64,000 nt of DNA from positions 186,001-250,000 of the forward strand of contig VXAY01004092.1 in NCBI GenBank assembly GCA_013399855.1. Direction: 5' to 3'. The stretch is from Oxyruncus cristatus (Eukaryota > Chordata > Aves > Passeriformes > Cotingidae). A model generated the notes under the pieces. It saw nothing but the letters and a program-made list of their open reading frames with translations. It searched no databases and was not told where the DNA came from. Positions 63,974 through 64,000 of the stretch are shown here, piece by piece (the first letter of the stretch is position 1; each line of letters opens with the position of its first letter). Made by a program: the position numbers and the translations under genes.

Positions 63974-64000
63974 AGTTTATTTCTACAATAATGAGAGAAA

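Larger units (their letters stand above)
60261..64000. other. Intronic sequence to the right edge, no gene recognised
   Basis: CTNNA3 intron, and possibly LRRTM3 intron if the long isoform is made. The preceding CTNNA3 exon (ending in the LLxEYM-type sequence) and the last LRRTM3 exon were looked for and not seen. Simple repeats at 61326-61370 and 63942-63973 are listed separately. Confidence 0.65.

Noticed and set aside
59175..64000. Search for the 3' exon of the long LRRTM3 isoform and the preceding CTNNA3 exon
   Set aside because: No segment matched either expected peptide. Both probably lie outside the window.

Overview
The window is vertebrate nuclear DNA, most likely from a bird. The signs are decayed CR1 LINE fragments with the CR1-type 3' octamer end, AT-rich intronic sequence with few repeats, two short runs of N, and proteins of the alpha-catenin and LRRTM families. 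Nothing in the sequence fixes the species.

Two genes are well supported, and they form a known vertebrate arrangement. On the minus strand, one 81-nt coding exon of an alpha-catenin, best matched to CTNNA3 (alpha-T-catenin), lies at 1798-1878. Almost all the rest of the window appears to be one very large CTNNA3 intron upstream of that exon. Inside this intron, on the opposite strand, is LRRTM3, which encodes a neuronal leucine-rich-repeat transmembrane synapse organiser. It has a CpG-rich promoter (about 56440-56840), a 5' leader exon ending in the split start ATG|G (57248-57251), a 385-nt intron (57252-57636) and a large coding exon (57637-59174). The spliced protein is 513 residues and ends in the family's ECEV PDZ-binding tail. 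The last sense codon and the stop lie in the first six bases of a splice-donor-like sequence, which would allow the longer family isoform.

Region by region: 1-6.6 kb holds the CTNNA3 exon and plain intron. From 6.6 to 44.2 kb is intron with CR1 fragments at 6.6, 17.8-18.5, 29.4, 41.3, 42.8 and 43.6-44.2 kb, A/C-rich tracts at 5.4, 8.6 and 25.7 kb, a GTTT-rich tract at 29.7 kb, and an isolated CpG-rich block at 30.56-30.85 kb that no recognised gene explains. From 44.2 to 56.4 kb is intron, with a possible small two-exon gene on the plus strand at 53424-53952 (135 residues, 121-nt intron, no recognised family). From 56.4 to 59.2 kb is LRRTM3, and from 59.2 to 64 kb is its 3' side and more CTNNA3 intron.

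The two known genes do not share a biochemical pathway. Alpha-T-catenin ties cadherin junctions to actin, and LRRTM3 binds presynaptic neurexins. Their link is positional, as an antisense nested pair. The best candidates for something undescribed are the 53.4 kb two-exon frame and the orphan CpG-rich block at 30.6 kb. Neither is proved by sequence alone.
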